Shown here piece by piece: positions 1 to 8,556 of a stretch of DNA of 64,000 nt. Origin of the DNA: Rhizobium mesosinicum (lineage in GTDB: Bacteria; Pseudomonadota; Alphaproteobacteria; Rhizobiales; Rhizobiaceae). A program made the position numbers and the translations under genes. The notes under the pieces were generated by a model that was not told the origin of the DNA, made no database searches, and saw only the letters and a program-made list of their open reading frames with translations. Position 1 is the first letter of the stretch, and each line of letters opens with the position of its first letter. The stretch lies in assembly GCF_019511345.1 (NCBI RefSeq), contig NZ_JAEUAK010000006.1:272000-335999 (forward strand), written 5' to 3'.

Positions 1-612
1 ATTGCCTATCTGTGGCCGCTGCTGATCGTGGTCGGTTCGGCATTGCTGCCGGGCGAGAGGCTGCGCTGGTACCACATTGTCGGCGCTCTGGCAGGTCTCT
101 GCGGCACTTTCCTGATCGTCGGGCGCAACGGCATCGATTTCGACGGCGCCTATGCCGTCGGCTATGGTGCGGCCTTCCTCTGCGCCTTCACATGGTCCGG
201 TTATTCGCTGCTGACGCGGCGTTTCGATGCGGTCTCGACCGATGTGGTCACTGGCTTTTGCCTTGCGACCTCAGTGCTTTCGCTGATCTGCCATCTGGGA
301 CTGGAGACGACGATCTGGCCGGAAACAGGCTTCGAATGGGTTGCGGTGGCTGGGCTTGGTCTCTTCCCTGTCGGTGCGGCCTTCTATGCCTGGGATTACG
401 GTGTCAAGAACGGCGATATCCAGATACTCGGCGCGGCAAGTTATGCCGCACCGCTGCTTTCAACGCTGATATTGACCGTTTTCGGCATTGCTGAGCCGAG
501 CTGGCGTATCGCGCTTGCCTGCCTGCTGATCACTGGAGGTGCAGTGCTGGCAGCGCAGGAAATGTTCCGCCGCAAGCCGCAGATGCAGACGGTCGAGGCT
601 GAGCGGGCTTAG
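1..612 (+). CDS. EamA/DMT-superfamily transporter, C-terminal part (5' end outside window)
   Basis: The frame is open from base 1, so this is the last 203 residues of a longer protein of the drug/metabolite transporter (EamA) superfamily, inner-membrane exporters of about 290-300 residues with ten helices. Seen here are about six to seven hydrophobic segments (roughly residues 1-14, 24-41, 50-70, 81-100, 112-132, 142-160 and 165-185 of the visible part), short polar loops and a basic cytoplasmic tail after the last helix. The stretch AFYAWDYGVKNGD before helix nine is typical of the second EamA repeat. The substrate cannot be told; aromatic amino-acid exporters such as YddG are the nearest named relatives I recall. 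Its stop overlaps the stop of the convergent cupin gene by four bases. Confidence 0.85.
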   Translation: MAYLWPLLIVVGSALLPGERLRWYHIVGALAGLCGTFLIVGRNGIDFDGAYAVGYGAAFLCAFTWSGYSLLTRRFDAVSTDVVTGFCLATSVLSLICHLGLETTIWPETGFEWVAVAGLGLFPVGAAFYAWDYGVKNGDIQILGAASYAAPLLSTLILTVFGIAEPSWRIALACLLITGGAVLAAQEMFRRKPQMQTVEAERA

Positions 613-1049
613 ATAATGCCGGGCTTCCAGTCCGGCGGCGCCATCTCGAATTTGGAAAATTCAAAGCCAGGGGCCACCGTGCAGCCGACCAGCGTATAGT
701 CGCCCAGCGTCTCGGCCGATTGCCACCAGTTGGCGGGGATGATCGCCTGCGGCCGCTCGCCGCCCGCAATGTCCGTTCCGAGTTTCAGCGTTTCGCTGCT
801 GCCACCATCTTTGGAGCGATGGAGAGCCAGCGGCGCGCCGGCATAGTAGTGCCAGACCTCTGCCGCGTCGTGTACACGATGCCAATGCGAGCGCTGGCCC
901 TTGGCCAGCAGATAATAGATTGCCGTCGAATGGCCGCGCTCCCCGCCATTCGTGTCGCGGAAGGTCTGGACATACCAGCCGCCTTCGGGGTGCGGCTGCA
1001 TGCTGAGTTCGCGAATGATCTCCTCGGAAGTGAGTTCTTTTCCGGCCAT
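609..1049 (-). CDS. Cupin domain protein, DUF985 (cupin_5) family
   Basis: A 146-residue single-domain cupin. The metal-site region is visible as SHWHRVHDAAEVWHYYAG (about residues 54-71), giving His57/His60, Glu64 and His67 as likely ligands, and a second cupin half around ANWWQSAETLGDYTLVGC (106-123) ends with APGFEFSKFEM. This matches the DUF985/YML079-like family, whose biochemical role is not established. The start at ATG 1049 lies two bases from the stop of the upstream gloB gene on the same strand, so the two genes are probably co-transcribed. Family call is firm; function is unknown. Confidence 0.85.
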   Translation of the reverse strand: MAGKELTSEEIIRELSMQPHPEGGWYVQTFRDTNGGERGHSTAIYYLLAKGQRSHWHRVHDAAEVWHYYAGAPLALHRSKDGGSSETLKLGTDIAGGERPQAIIPANWWQSAETLGDYTLVGCTVAPGFEFSKFEMAPPDWKPGII

Positions 1050-1051
1050 GC

Positions 1052-1822
1052 CTAAAAATTGTCCTTGCGCTTACGAATCTCGGCGAAGACCTCTTCGTTC
1101 GTCTTGCCTTCCATCAGCAGGTTGCGGCGGATAGCGGGATCGGCCGCGCGCAGAAAGGGGTTGGTTTCTTTTTCGAGCGCCAGCGTCGTCGGGATGGTGA
1201 ACTTGCCTTCGGCGCGTAGCGCCTCGATTTCCGCGGCGCGGCTTTTCAGACGCTCATTGTCGGGGTCGATGGTAACTGCGAAGCGGGCGTTGGAGAGCGT
1301 ATATTCGTGGCCGAAATAAATAGCGGTCTCATCCGGCAGGACCGCCAGCTTCTGCAGCGAATGCCACATGTCGGCGGCGGGTCGTTCGAACAAGCGGCCG
1401 CAGCCGAGCGCAAAGAGCGTGTCGGCGGCAAAAAGCAGCTTGTCGTCGACAAAGTGGTAGCAGATGTGGCCCGCAGTATGGCCGGGCGTTTCGATGACGT
1501 TCACCGTATGGTCGCCGAAGAGGAAGCTGTCGCCGTCGCTCATCGTCTTGTCGAGGCCGGGGATTGCCACGGCTTCATTAACTGGGCCGATGATCTCAAG
1601 GCCATACTGTTCCTTCAACGCCAGATTGCCTTCCACGTGGTCGATGTGGTGGTGGGTCGTGAAGATGTGAGTGACGTTCCAGCCGCGGCGTGCGGCAGCA
1701 GCTTCGACGGCTGCCGCATCGGGCGCGTCGATCGAGGCGGTCTGCCCGGTCTCCGTATCATGGACCAGAACGCCGAAATTGTCGCTGCGGCAGAGAAAAA
1801 CTTCTAATTCCAAAGGTTTCAT
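1052..1822 (-). CDS. gloB: Hydroxyacylglutathione hydrolase (glyoxalase II)
   Basis: A 256-residue metallo-beta-lactamase-fold enzyme that hydrolyses S-D-lactoylglutathione to D-lactate and glutathione, the second step of methylglyoxal detoxification in the cytoplasm. The binuclear metal motif THHHIDH is at residues 56-62, the second site TPGHTAGH at 112-119, the bridging Asp at 134 (AADTLF) and a further His at 172 (GHEYT). The C-terminal part with DNERLKSR and ETNPFLR is the glyoxalase II substrate-binding domain, and the length is normal. It is transcribed away from the methyltransferase gene, with about 90 bases between the two starts, and leads into the cupin gene. Confidence 0.95.
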   Translation of the reverse strand: MKPLELEVFLCRSDNFGVLVHDTETGQTASIDAPDAAAVEAAAARRGWNVTHIFTTHHHIDHVEGNLALKEQYGLEIIGPVNEAVAIPGLDKTMSDGDSFLFGDHTVNVIETPGHTAGHICYHFVDDKLLFAADTLFALGCGRLFERPAADMWHSLQKLAVLPDETAIYFGHEYTLSNARFAVTIDPDNERLKSRAAEIEALRAEGKFTIPTTLALEKETNPFLRAADPAIRRNLLMEGKTNEEVFAEIRKRKDNF

Positions 1823-1912
1823 CGCTCAAATAATCCCTTATCCCTCGAACTGACCGGGAATGTAGAGGTTCCGGCCTTGAAGTCCAACGGGTCGCTGATA
1901 ACATTTGAAATA

Positions 1913-2653
1913 ATGCACGCCGATATCGTCGATCTTCGCCAATTCTATCATTCCGAACTGGGGCGCATGGCCGAGCAGTCGATCGCCATAGCGTTATCGT
2001 CGCTTTGGGTTCGGCTGCCGCAGGAGCGGCTTGTGGGCATCGGCTATTCCGTGCCTTTCCTCGACCGGTTCCAGGCCGATACGGAGCGCACCTTCGCCTT
2101 TATGCCGGCCGGCCAGGGGGCGGTTAACTGGCCTGTCGGTTCGCTTTCCTCCACCGCGCTGATCTTCGACGAGGAACTGCCGCTGCCGGATTCTTCGATC
2201 GATCGCGTCCTGATGGTGCATTCGCTAGAATTTGCGGAAAGTCCGCGCGAGACGCTGAAGGAACTCTGGCGGGTACTGGCGCCGGGCGGCCGCCTCGTTA
2301 TCGTCGTACCGAACCGCCGCGGTGTCTGGGCGCGCATGGAGCATACGCCCTTCGGCTCCGGCCGGCCATATTCCCGCGGCCAGCTGACCCATCTGCTGCG
2401 AGAGACCAATTTCACGCCGGGTGCCACAGCCGAGGCTCTGTTCTTCCCGCCATCGAAACTGCGCGCCGTGCTGCGCTTGCGTCGCGGCTTCGAGCGGATC
2501 GGCCGCATGCTCTGGCCGGCTTTTTCTGGTGTCATCATCGTCGAGGCACAGAAGCGGCTCTATCAGGGTCTGCCGGTTGCCGCCCGCGCCTCCCGCCGCG
2601 TCTTTGTGCCTGTGCTTGCGCCGCACGGCGTGCCGACCACACGCAGCCGCTGA
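1913..2653 (+). CDS. Class I SAM-dependent methyltransferase (type 11 domain)
   Basis: A 246-residue protein. The core of a methyltransferase_11 domain is visible: acidic LPLPDSSIDRVLMVHSLEF followed by ETLKELWRVLAPGGRLVIVVPN, the usual motif IV to motif V succession. The N-terminal third contains LRQFYHSELGRMAEQ, which I recall from alphaproteobacterial paralogues beside gloB. The substrate is unknown. A TTG at 1877 would add 12 residues, but ATG 1913 begins the conserved-looking sequence MHADIVDLRQ, so I chose it. It is divergent from gloB; no partner gene suggests a pathway. Confidence 0.85.
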   Translation: MHADIVDLRQFYHSELGRMAEQSIAIALSSLWVRLPQERLVGIGYSVPFLDRFQADTERTFAFMPAGQGAVNWPVGSLSSTALIFDEELPLPDSSIDRVLMVHSLEFAESPRETLKELWRVLAPGGRLVIVVPNRRGVWARMEHTPFGSGRPYSRGQLTHLLRETNFTPGATAEALFFPPSKLRAVLRLRRGFERIGRMLWPAFSGVIIVEAQKRLYQGLPVAARASRRVFVPVLAPHGVPTTRSR

Positions 2654-2740
2654 GCGCTGCAGCACTCGACAAAATCGCCGTTCCGCTTTAATTGCACTCA
2701 AGTCTTTCGCCGGCTTTCCGGCAGTTTCCAAGGTCGATCC

Positions 2741-3850
2741 ATGAGCGTTGAGATGAGCAAACCCGTTCCGCGTCCCGGTATTCTCGATATCGCAGCCTAT
2801 GTGCCGGGCAAGGAGCATGCACCGGGTGTCGCCCGCGTCTACAAGCTCTCCTCCAACGAGACCCCGCTTGGCGCGAGCCCCAAGGCGATCGAAGCATTCA
2901 AGGCGGCAGCAGGCAATCTTGAGCGTTATCCTGATGGACAGGCGCTTGAGCTACGCGAGGCTATCGCTTCGGTACATGGGCTCAACCCGGCAAACATCCT
3001 GTGCGGCAACGGCTCCGACGAATTGCTGGGCTTGCTCTGCCACGTCTATCTCGGCCCCGGCGACGAAGGCATCATCACTGAGCACGGCTTCCTCGTCTAT
3101 AAGATTCAGATCATGGGCGCGGGTGCGACGCCTGTCGTGGTCAAGGAAAAGAACCACACGGTCGATGTCGATGCGATCCTTGCTGCGGTGACAGACAAGA
3201 CGAAAATCGTCTTCATCGCCAATCCCGGCAATCCGACCGGCACTTATATTCCAGTCAGCGAGATCCGCCGCCTGCAGGCCGGCCTGCCCAAGCATGTCGT
3301 CCTCGTGCTTGATGCAGCCTACGCGGAATATGTCCGCCGCAATGACTACGAATCCGGCATCGAGGTCGTCTCCTCGAACGCCAACGTTGTCATGACCCGT
3401 ACCTTTTCGAAGGCTTACGGTCTTGCAGCTCTACGCGTCGGGTGGATGTATGCCCCCGTCGAGATCATCGATGCGCTGAACCGTGTGCGCGGTCCGTTTA
3501 ATATGAATGCGCCGGCAATCGCGGCGGGTGCGGCAGCCATTCGCGACCAGTCCTTCGTTCAGGAAGCCGTGTCCTTCAACCAGATGTGGATCGAGAAGCT
3601 GACGAGCGCATTCGAGGCCATTGGCCTCAAGGTCACGCCCTCGGTCGCCAACTTCGTTCTCATCCATTTCCCCGAAACCGACGGCAAACGTGCCGCAGAT
3701 GCCGACGAATTCCTTACGAGCCGCGGCTATATCCTGCGCGCAGTACGCAGCTATGGCTTTCCGAACTCGCTGCGCATGAGCGTCGGTCCGGAAGAGGCCA
3801 ATCACGGTGTCATCGAGGCGCTCGGCGAATTCATGGGGCGCAAGGCATGA
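2741..3850 (+). CDS. hisC: Histidinol-phosphate aminotransferase
   Basis: A 369-residue class II PLP aminotransferase. It catalyses imidazole-acetol phosphate to histidinol phosphate, and in alphaproteobacteria related enzymes also transaminate prephenate or aromatic keto acids. Visible motifs are SSNETPLG near residue 37, NPGNPTG at 161-167, DAAYAEY at 191-197 and the Schiff-base lysine in TFSKAYG (Lys224), followed by LRVGW with the phosphate-contacting Arg232. The gene overlaps the tyrC start by four bases (ATGA), so hisC and tyrC form a translationally coupled pair; this supports a role shared between histidine and tyrosine/phenylalanine synthesis. An in-frame ATG at 2753 is an alternative start. 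Confidence 0.93.
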   Translation: MSVEMSKPVPRPGILDIAAYVPGKEHAPGVARVYKLSSNETPLGASPKAIEAFKAAAGNLERYPDGQALELREAIASVHGLNPANILCGNGSDELLGLLCHVYLGPGDEGIITEHGFLVYKIQIMGAGATPVVVKEKNHTVDVDAILAAVTDKTKIVFIANPGNPTGTYIPVSEIRRLQAGLPKHVVLVLDAAYAEYVRRNDYESGIEVVSSNANVVMTRTFSKAYGLAALRVGWMYAPVEIIDALNRVRGPFNMNAPAIAAGAAAIRDQSFVQEAVSFNQMWIEKLTSAFEAIGLKVTPSVANFVLIHFPETDGKRAADADEFLTSRGYILRAVRSYGFPNSLRMSVGPEEANHGVIEALGEFMGRKA

Positions 3851-4773
3851 CGGTGCAGTTCGATCGCATCACCCTGATCGGTATCGGTCTGATCGGCTCC
3901 TCCCTTGCTCACGATATCAAGCGGCTCGGACTTGCCAAAGAAGTCATCGTCGCCACGCGCAGCGCCGAGACGCTGAAGCGCGCTGAGGAGCTGAAGCTTG
4001 GCGATCACTATACGACCTCCTCGGCCGAGGCGGTAAAGGATGCCGATCTCGTGATTGTTTCGGTGCCGGTCGGCGCTTCCGAGAGCGTGGCGAAAGAGAT
4101 TGCCGGAACCCTGAAATCCGGCGCGATCGTCACGGATGTCGGTTCCACCAAGGCTTCCGTGATTGCGCAGATGCAGCCGCATATGCCTAGCCATGTGCAT
4201 TTCATTGCCGGCCACCCGATCGCGGGTACGGAAAAGTCCGGCCCGGATGCGGGCTTCCCGGGCCTGTTCCAAGGGCGCTGGTGCATCCTGACGCCGCTCG
4301 AAGGAACCGACCCGACAGCGCTGAAGACGCTGCGCAGCTTCTGGGAAGCGCTCGGCTCCCGAGTCGACGAGATGGATGCCCAGCATCACGACAAGGTCCT
4401 CGCCATCGTCTCGCATCTGCCGCATCTCATAGCTTACAATATCGTCGGCACGGCCGACGATCTTGAGACCGTCACGGAATCAGAGGTCATCAAATATTCC
4501 GCCTCCGGCTTCCGCGACTTCACCCGTCTTGCGGCATCAGATCCGACGATGTGGCGGGATGTCTGCCTGCACAATCGTGACGCGATCCTGGAAATGCTCG
4601 CGCGTTTCTCGGAAGATCTCGCCTATCTGCAGAGGGCGATCCGCTGGGGCGAGGGCGACAAGATCTTCGAACTCTTCACGCGCACCCGCGCCATCCGCCG
4701 CTCGATCGTCCAGGCAGGGCAGGATGTTGATGCGCCGGATTTCGGCCGCCCGCATCCGCTGGAAAAGAAATAG
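3847..4773 (+). CDS. tyrC: Prephenate/arogenate (cyclohexadienyl) dehydrogenase
   Basis: A 308-residue NAD(P)-dependent dehydrogenase of the TyrA family that decarboxylates and oxidises prephenate or arogenate on the way to tyrosine. The dinucleotide motif GIGLIGSSLA is at about residues 12-21, with VTDVGSTKAS, GHPIAGTEKSG and the catalytic-region HHDKVLAIVSHLPHL further on. There is no chorismate mutase or ACT extension, so it is the short monofunctional form. ATG 3847 overlaps the hisC stop and fits the family N-terminus; an upstream in-frame start is inside hisC and unlikely. A short acetyltransferase gene follows after two bases. Confidence 0.93.
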   Translation: MTVQFDRITLIGIGLIGSSLAHDIKRLGLAKEVIVATRSAETLKRAEELKLGDHYTTSSAEAVKDADLVIVSVPVGASESVAKEIAGTLKSGAIVTDVGSTKASVIAQMQPHMPSHVHFIAGHPIAGTEKSGPDAGFPGLFQGRWCILTPLEGTDPTALKTLRSFWEALGSRVDEMDAQHHDKVLAIVSHLPHLIAYNIVGTADDLETVTESEVIKYSASGFRDFTRLAASDPTMWRDVCLHNRDAILEMLARFSEDLAYLQRAIRWGEGDKIFELFTRTRAIRRSIVQAGQDVDAPDFGRPHPLEKK

Positions 4774-4775
4774 TC

Positions 4776-5192
4776 ATGATCGAGATCGCGAAGCCGGGCC
4801 GGACGGAGAAGGAATGGCTGCTTCGCGAAGATCATGTCGGCGAAGCCTGGGTTTCCCGCTGCATCGATCTCGGCGAATACCTGATCGCCCGAGAGCAAGA
4901 TGAAATCATAGGCTTTCTGCGCTTCTCCCGTTTCTGGGGACGGATTCCCTATATGGAAATGATCCGGGTGCTGGATGGCCATCGCCGGTCCGGCGTCGGC
5001 ACGGCGCTGTTTCTCGCCTGGGAAACGGAGATGCATGAGAGCGGCGCGAGCCTTTTGATGACGTCGAGCGAGTGCGATGAAAGCCGTCCGCAGGATTGGC
5101 ATCGCCGCAACGGCTTTTCCGAAACCGGATCGATCGAACTGCCCGGTATCCAGACGGTGCCGGAAGTCTTCTTCCTTAAAAAACTCGGTTAA
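4776..5192 (+). CDS. GNAT-family N-acetyltransferase
   Basis: A 138-residue GNAT domain with the acetyl-CoA-binding loop HRRSGVGTALFLAWE (about residues 69-83) after a beta strand ending MEMIRVLD. The C-terminal part DWHRRNGFSETG is the usual W-x-x-NGF segment that closes the fold. The acceptor substrate is not known. It starts two bases after tyrC and is probably co-transcribed with hisC-tyrC, though nothing in it points to aromatic amino-acid synthesis. Its stop overlaps the convergent DUF2125 gene by four bases. Confidence 0.85.
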   Translation: MIEIAKPGRTEKEWLLREDHVGEAWVSRCIDLGEYLIAREQDEIIGFLRFSRFWGRIPYMEMIRVLDGHRRSGVGTALFLAWETEMHESGASLLMTSSECDESRPQDWHRRNGFSETGSIELPGIQTVPEVFFLKKLG

Positions 5193-6205
5193 ACCGGCGG
5201 GATTTTGCCGAGCGGGATGAAGCCGCTCACCGTTGCATTGCCGTGGTCGACGACGAGATCGACGGAAACCTTGTCGCCGCCGCCAGCAAGCGCCTTCAAC
5301 AGCTTGGTCGCGGTATCGACTGTCGAGGCGACATCCGGGAATGCCTCCTTGATGCTTTTGCCCCAGGGACCGAGCTGCTCGATCTCCAGCTTGAACTTGC
5401 CGGACAGGAAACCGTTTTCGTCGAAGGCAAAGGGGCCGGAGACGGTCATCACCTTGCCATCGCCGATATCGGCGACGATGCGGCGAAGCTCGCCCTGAGA
5501 GCCGTGGATCCCCTGTTCGTCGGTGCCGTCGATCATTCCGGCTTTGCCAATCAACGTCAGGTCGGCGCTGGCGGAGAATTTCGGAAAGACCTGCGGCCAT
5601 TCCTTGATTACAGCATCGGCGTTTTCGACGGAGATTGCGCCGTCAAGATCCGCTCCGTTCTGCCGCAGGTGGATTTCGGTGCGGGCGGCATCGAAATTGA
5701 CGGTCTGACCGGTAAAGGAGGAGATGGCCACGGCCTTCAGCCCGTCGATGACCGTCGAGGTACGGTCGATGCCTTGTGCTTTGGTGACGAGGCTCGATTG
5801 CAGATTGTCCCATTGGGCATTGACGGTCAGGCCCTGCGCGGTACGGATTTCGGCAGGCGAGTCGAGTTCCCAGACGATGTGGCCGGGGGCATAGACCTGA
5901 GCGGCGGAGCGAAGAGCGCCGAAGGTGGCGGAAATACCGTTTACATTGTCGTCCACATCCACCTTGGAGCAAAAAAGTCCGATGCGGAAAGGAAAGCCGC
6001 GGAATTCGATATCGGAGCACTCGCCGCTCACGCCGACATCGGCGCGGGGCGCGATCGCGGTCAGCACAGTCTGTTTCAGTGCGGAGGCCGCATAAAGCCA
6101 ACCGCCCGCATAGAGGGCGATCACCAGAAGGATGGCGCCACCCAGCAACCAGAATTTCCTACCGCTGCTATATTGGCCGCTGCCGGATTGGCTTGACGCT
6201 GCCAT
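5189..6205 (-). CDS. DUF2125 domain protein, membrane-anchored
   Basis: A 338-residue protein with one N-terminal membrane anchor (about residues 18-40, WLLGGAILLVIALYAGGWLY) and a large part predicted outside the membrane. Two early cysteines lie in the region GVSGECSDIEFRGFPFRIGLFCSKV, which is the conserved start of the alphaproteobacterial DUF2125 family; that family has no established function, though its beta-rich repeats resemble AsmA-like envelope proteins. I chose ATG 6205 because GGAG lies six bases upstream; TTG 6217 is also open. It is divergent from the ChaC-like gene. Confidence 0.85.
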   Translation of the reverse strand: MAASSQSGSGQYSSGRKFWLLGGAILLVIALYAGGWLYAASALKQTVLTAIAPRADVGVSGECSDIEFRGFPFRIGLFCSKVDVDDNVNGISATFGALRSAAQVYAPGHIVWELDSPAEIRTAQGLTVNAQWDNLQSSLVTKAQGIDRTSTVIDGLKAVAISSFTGQTVNFDAARTEIHLRQNGADLDGAISVENADAVIKEWPQVFPKFSASADLTLIGKAGMIDGTDEQGIHGSQGELRRIVADIGDGKVMTVSGPFAFDENGFLSGKFKLEIEQLGPWGKSIKEAFPDVASTVDTATKLLKALAGGGDKVSVDLVVDHGNATVSGFIPLGKIPPV

Positions 6206-6254
6206 GATGTTCTCCAATGGTGAGAGCGAAATCTGATTTGATCTGGCGTGCGAT

Positions 6255-6788
6255 ATGGACGAATTTTGGGTATTTGGCTACGGCTCGTTGATGTGGAATC
6301 CGGGCTTCGAATTCGTCGAGCGATGGCAGGCCCTGGTTCGTGGTTACCGGCGCTCGCTCTGCGTCCGCTCCTTCGTCCATCGCGGCAGTCGTGAAAATCC
6401 CGGTCTCGTCCTCGGCCTAGACAGGGGTGGTGCCTGCCGTGGCACGGCCTTCCGGGTCGCTCCCGACAATAGGGACGAGGTGATCGACTATCTGCGCGCC
6501 CGCGAACTCGTCACCAACGTCTATCTCGAACGGCACCTGCCGCTACAGCTTCCCGATGGTCGCAGCGTGCGGGCCGTCGCCTATGTGGTCGATCGTGCGC
6601 ATGAGCAATATGCCGGCGCGCTGGATGCGCTTGCCGCCGCGCGAATCGTCAACGTTTCGGTCGGCCAGTCGGGGCCGAACGATGCCTATGTCTTCAACAC
6701 GCTGGCACATCTCAAGGAGATGGGTATCCGCGACCAGTGGCTAGAGCAGGTGGTCCAGGAAGTTATGCGGCTGCGTAACACAGCTTAA
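6255..6788 (+). CDS. ChaC-like gamma-glutamylcyclotransferase
   Basis: A 177-residue protein starting with the substrate-binding loop WVFGYGSLMWNPGFE (about residues 4-18), the hallmark of ChaC-type enzymes that cleave glutathione to 5-oxoproline and cysteinylglycine. The catalytic glutamate is probably in the RARELVTNVYLERHLP region (about 81-96), and VAYVVDRAHEQYAG follows as in the family. Length is normal. The gene is divergent from the DUF2125 gene and convergent with the acyltransferase gene, whose stop it overlaps by four bases. Substrate is inferred from the family only. Confidence 0.88.
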   Translation: MDEFWVFGYGSLMWNPGFEFVERWQALVRGYRRSLCVRSFVHRGSRENPGLVLGLDRGGACRGTAFRVAPDNRDEVIDYLRARELVTNVYLERHLPLQLPDGRSVRAVAYVVDRAHEQYAGALDALAAARIVNVSVGQSGPNDAYVFNTLAHLKEMGIRDQWLEQVVQEVMRLRNTA

Positions 6789-7582
6789 GCAGTAACAGCC
6801 CTTTTTTTGCGCAGTTCAGCCAGCCGTTCAACGGCGGTCGGCGGCAGCGGAACATGCGGATTGCGCTCCACGGTATCGATCAGAAGCTGATCGCTGGCGC
6901 TTTCCGTCACGTCGATCAGATGGGCGAAGAAGGCGTCGGGATCCATGCCGGGCATGATGGGCGGCAGGATCTGCACCTTGAAATGACCGGGATAACGCAT
7001 GGTGCTGCGGCGCGGCCAGAACAGACCGGGATGCATGACGATGGGCACGACCGGGAGCTTCAAATCGCGGTACATGCGGGCGATGCCATATTTGTACATT
7101 GGCTCGGCACCCGGTGGGCGTCGCGTGCCCTCGGGATAGATGATGAGCTGGCGGCCGGTGGCGAGCTCTTCTTTGGTGCGCTTCAGGACCTCCACCATCA
7201 CCTTGCCGCGTGCGCCACGATCGACCGGGATCATGCGCTGCCTCTTGGCATACCAACCGAACAGCGGGATCCACATTAGCTCGCGCTTGAGGATATAGAC
7301 CGGGTCCTTGAGGTTGGGCAGCAGCGCATAGGTGTCCCAGAAGGACTGATGCTTCGGCGCAAGGATGTAGCTGCCATCGGGCAGGTTCTCCAAGCCCTCG
7401 ATCTCGAAGGTGGTGCCTACGATCACCCGCATCAGCCAATGGTTCGAGCGCGCCCAGTTCTTGGGGACGTTGTAGGCGAGCTTGCGCGGCGCGATGAAGT
7501 AGAAGGGAGAGAGCACGATCATCCTGACGATGAGGTTGGCATAGAAGATCGTGTTGAACAGAACGGAACGCAGAGCGATCAT
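6785..7582 (-). CDS. plsC: 1-acyl-sn-glycerol-3-phosphate acyltransferase (PlsC family)
   Basis: A 265-residue membrane-bound lysophospholipid acyltransferase which would transfer an acyl group to lysophosphatidate in phospholipid synthesis. The catalytic H-x4-D is KHQSFWD (His78, Asp83), and the substrate-binding YPEGTRRPPG is at 149-158. A hydrophobic N-terminal segment (about residues 5-31) anchors it in the inner membrane. I chose ATG 7582 (MIALRS); GTG 7606 would add eight residues. Rhizobia have several PlsC paralogues, so the lysophosphatidate role is likely but lipid A or ornithine-lipid acyltransferases of the same family are possible. Confidence 0.88.
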   Translation of the reverse strand: MIALRSVLFNTIFYANLIVRMIVLSPFYFIAPRKLAYNVPKNWARSNHWLMRVIVGTTFEIEGLENLPDGSYILAPKHQSFWDTYALLPNLKDPVYILKRELMWIPLFGWYAKRQRMIPVDRGARGKVMVEVLKRTKEELATGRQLIIYPEGTRRPPGAEPMYKYGIARMYRDLKLPVVPIVMHPGLFWPRRSTMRYPGHFKVQILPPIMPGMDPDAFFAHLIDVTESASDQLLIDTVERNPHVPLPPTAVERLAELRKKRAVTA

Positions 7583-7655
7583 GAAACTTTCCCGAAGCAC
7601 GGTCACGCCGACCGGCCTACACGATATTATCTATCAGAAAAAGCGCCTGATTGCC

Positions 7656-7759
7656 GTTACAGCGCTGTGCGTCCATTAGGACGCACAAAGGACGCTCTAA
7701 CTCATTGAATTCACGCATCAGGCTTTCTGAAAATCGATTTCGATTTTCAGGCCGATGCT
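7656..7759 (+). repeat. RIME-like intergenic repeat, copy A
   Basis: This 104-base block aligns without gaps to 46577-46680 with 88 identical bases by my count. It holds two perfect hairpins: TGTGCGTCC/GGACGCACA (7666-7674 with 7679-7687, ATTA loop) and CTGAAAATCG/CGATTTTCAG (7727-7736 with 7741-7750). Two-hairpin intergenic repeats are known in Rhizobium as RIME elements; the match to RIME is from memory. It sits upstream of plsC and just downstream of the DUF218 gene stop. Confidence 0.8.
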
Positions 7760-7775
7760 GTAGCGCGTAAAAGCG

Positions 7776-8489
7776 TCAGCTCTGGCCGGCCAGGCTGGCG
7801 GAACGCAGGCCGGTATGGCGCAGGCCGAGGATGTTGCGCGCGCCGGCCATCAGCAACTTGGCGTATTCGGCCAGCATGACGCGCAAGGCATTCGGATCGA
7901 TAAACCAATCACGTGTCTTCAGATCGGAATTGACGACAGGATAGGGGATGAATTCGATGTCGGGATCCACATAGGCGAGTTCTGCGAGGCTGCGCGGCAT
8001 GTGGTAGTTATTGGTGACGACGAGTATGCTCTTGTAGCCTCTGTCGTGGATCCAGTTCGACGCCTCCTCCGCATTGCCGATCGTATCGAGAGCGTCGTAG
8101 CCGATGTCGACACAGCAGGAGAAAAGATCGGCAGGCCCTTGAGTCATCTTGCGGATCTGCGTCGGTGTGGTGGACGGATGCGCCCCCGAGATAAGCAACC
8201 GCTTGCCGGCGCCTTTCTGCAGGAGCTCGACGGCCTGATCGATGCGCTGATAACCGCCGGTCAGCACGATGATTGCGTCTGCCCTCGGCTCGGCGGGGGG
8301 CTTCAGCGTCGTCACCGAATCTGCGAAGCGCAAAAAGCCGCCAAAGATCAGCGCTGCGAGCAACACGCAGGAGAAGCCCATCCAGCGCAAGACGCGACGG
8401 ACCGGGCCACGCCGCGGCGAAACGCTCTCGGGGCGTTCAAGCTCCGGCTCCGGGCGAATCGGATTGCGTGTCGTATGGCCCATCGTCAT
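7776..8489 (-). CDS. YdcF/SanA-like DUF218 protein
   Basis: A 237-residue protein with a basic N-terminus, one membrane anchor (about residues 35-55) and a DUF218 domain outside the membrane. The domain is recognised by DAIIVLTGGYQRIDQAVEL, KRLLISGAHPSTT and SILVVTNNYHMPRS. DUF218 proteins such as ElyC and SanA act in envelope integrity, but the exact activity is unsettled. The gene is followed by a RIME-like repeat and preceded by ftsX on the same strand with a gap of about 67 bases. ATG 8489 was taken; ATG 8483 is equally possible. Confidence 0.87.
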   Translation of the reverse strand: MTMGHTTRNPIRPEPELERPESVSPRRGPVRRVLRWMGFSCVLLAALIFGGFLRFADSVTTLKPPAEPRADAIIVLTGGYQRIDQAVELLQKGAGKRLLISGAHPSTTPTQIRKMTQGPADLFSCCVDIGYDALDTIGNAEEASNWIHDRGYKSILVVTNNYHMPRSLAELAYVDPDIEFIPYPVVNSDLKTRDWFIDPNALRVMLAEYAKLLMAGARNILGLRHTGLRSASLAGQS

Positions 8490-8556
8490 GGGTCGTGATT
8501 ATACGCTGATTGCGGCGCGGAACAGACGCTTTGATGGCAAAAAGGCATGGCTGCGG

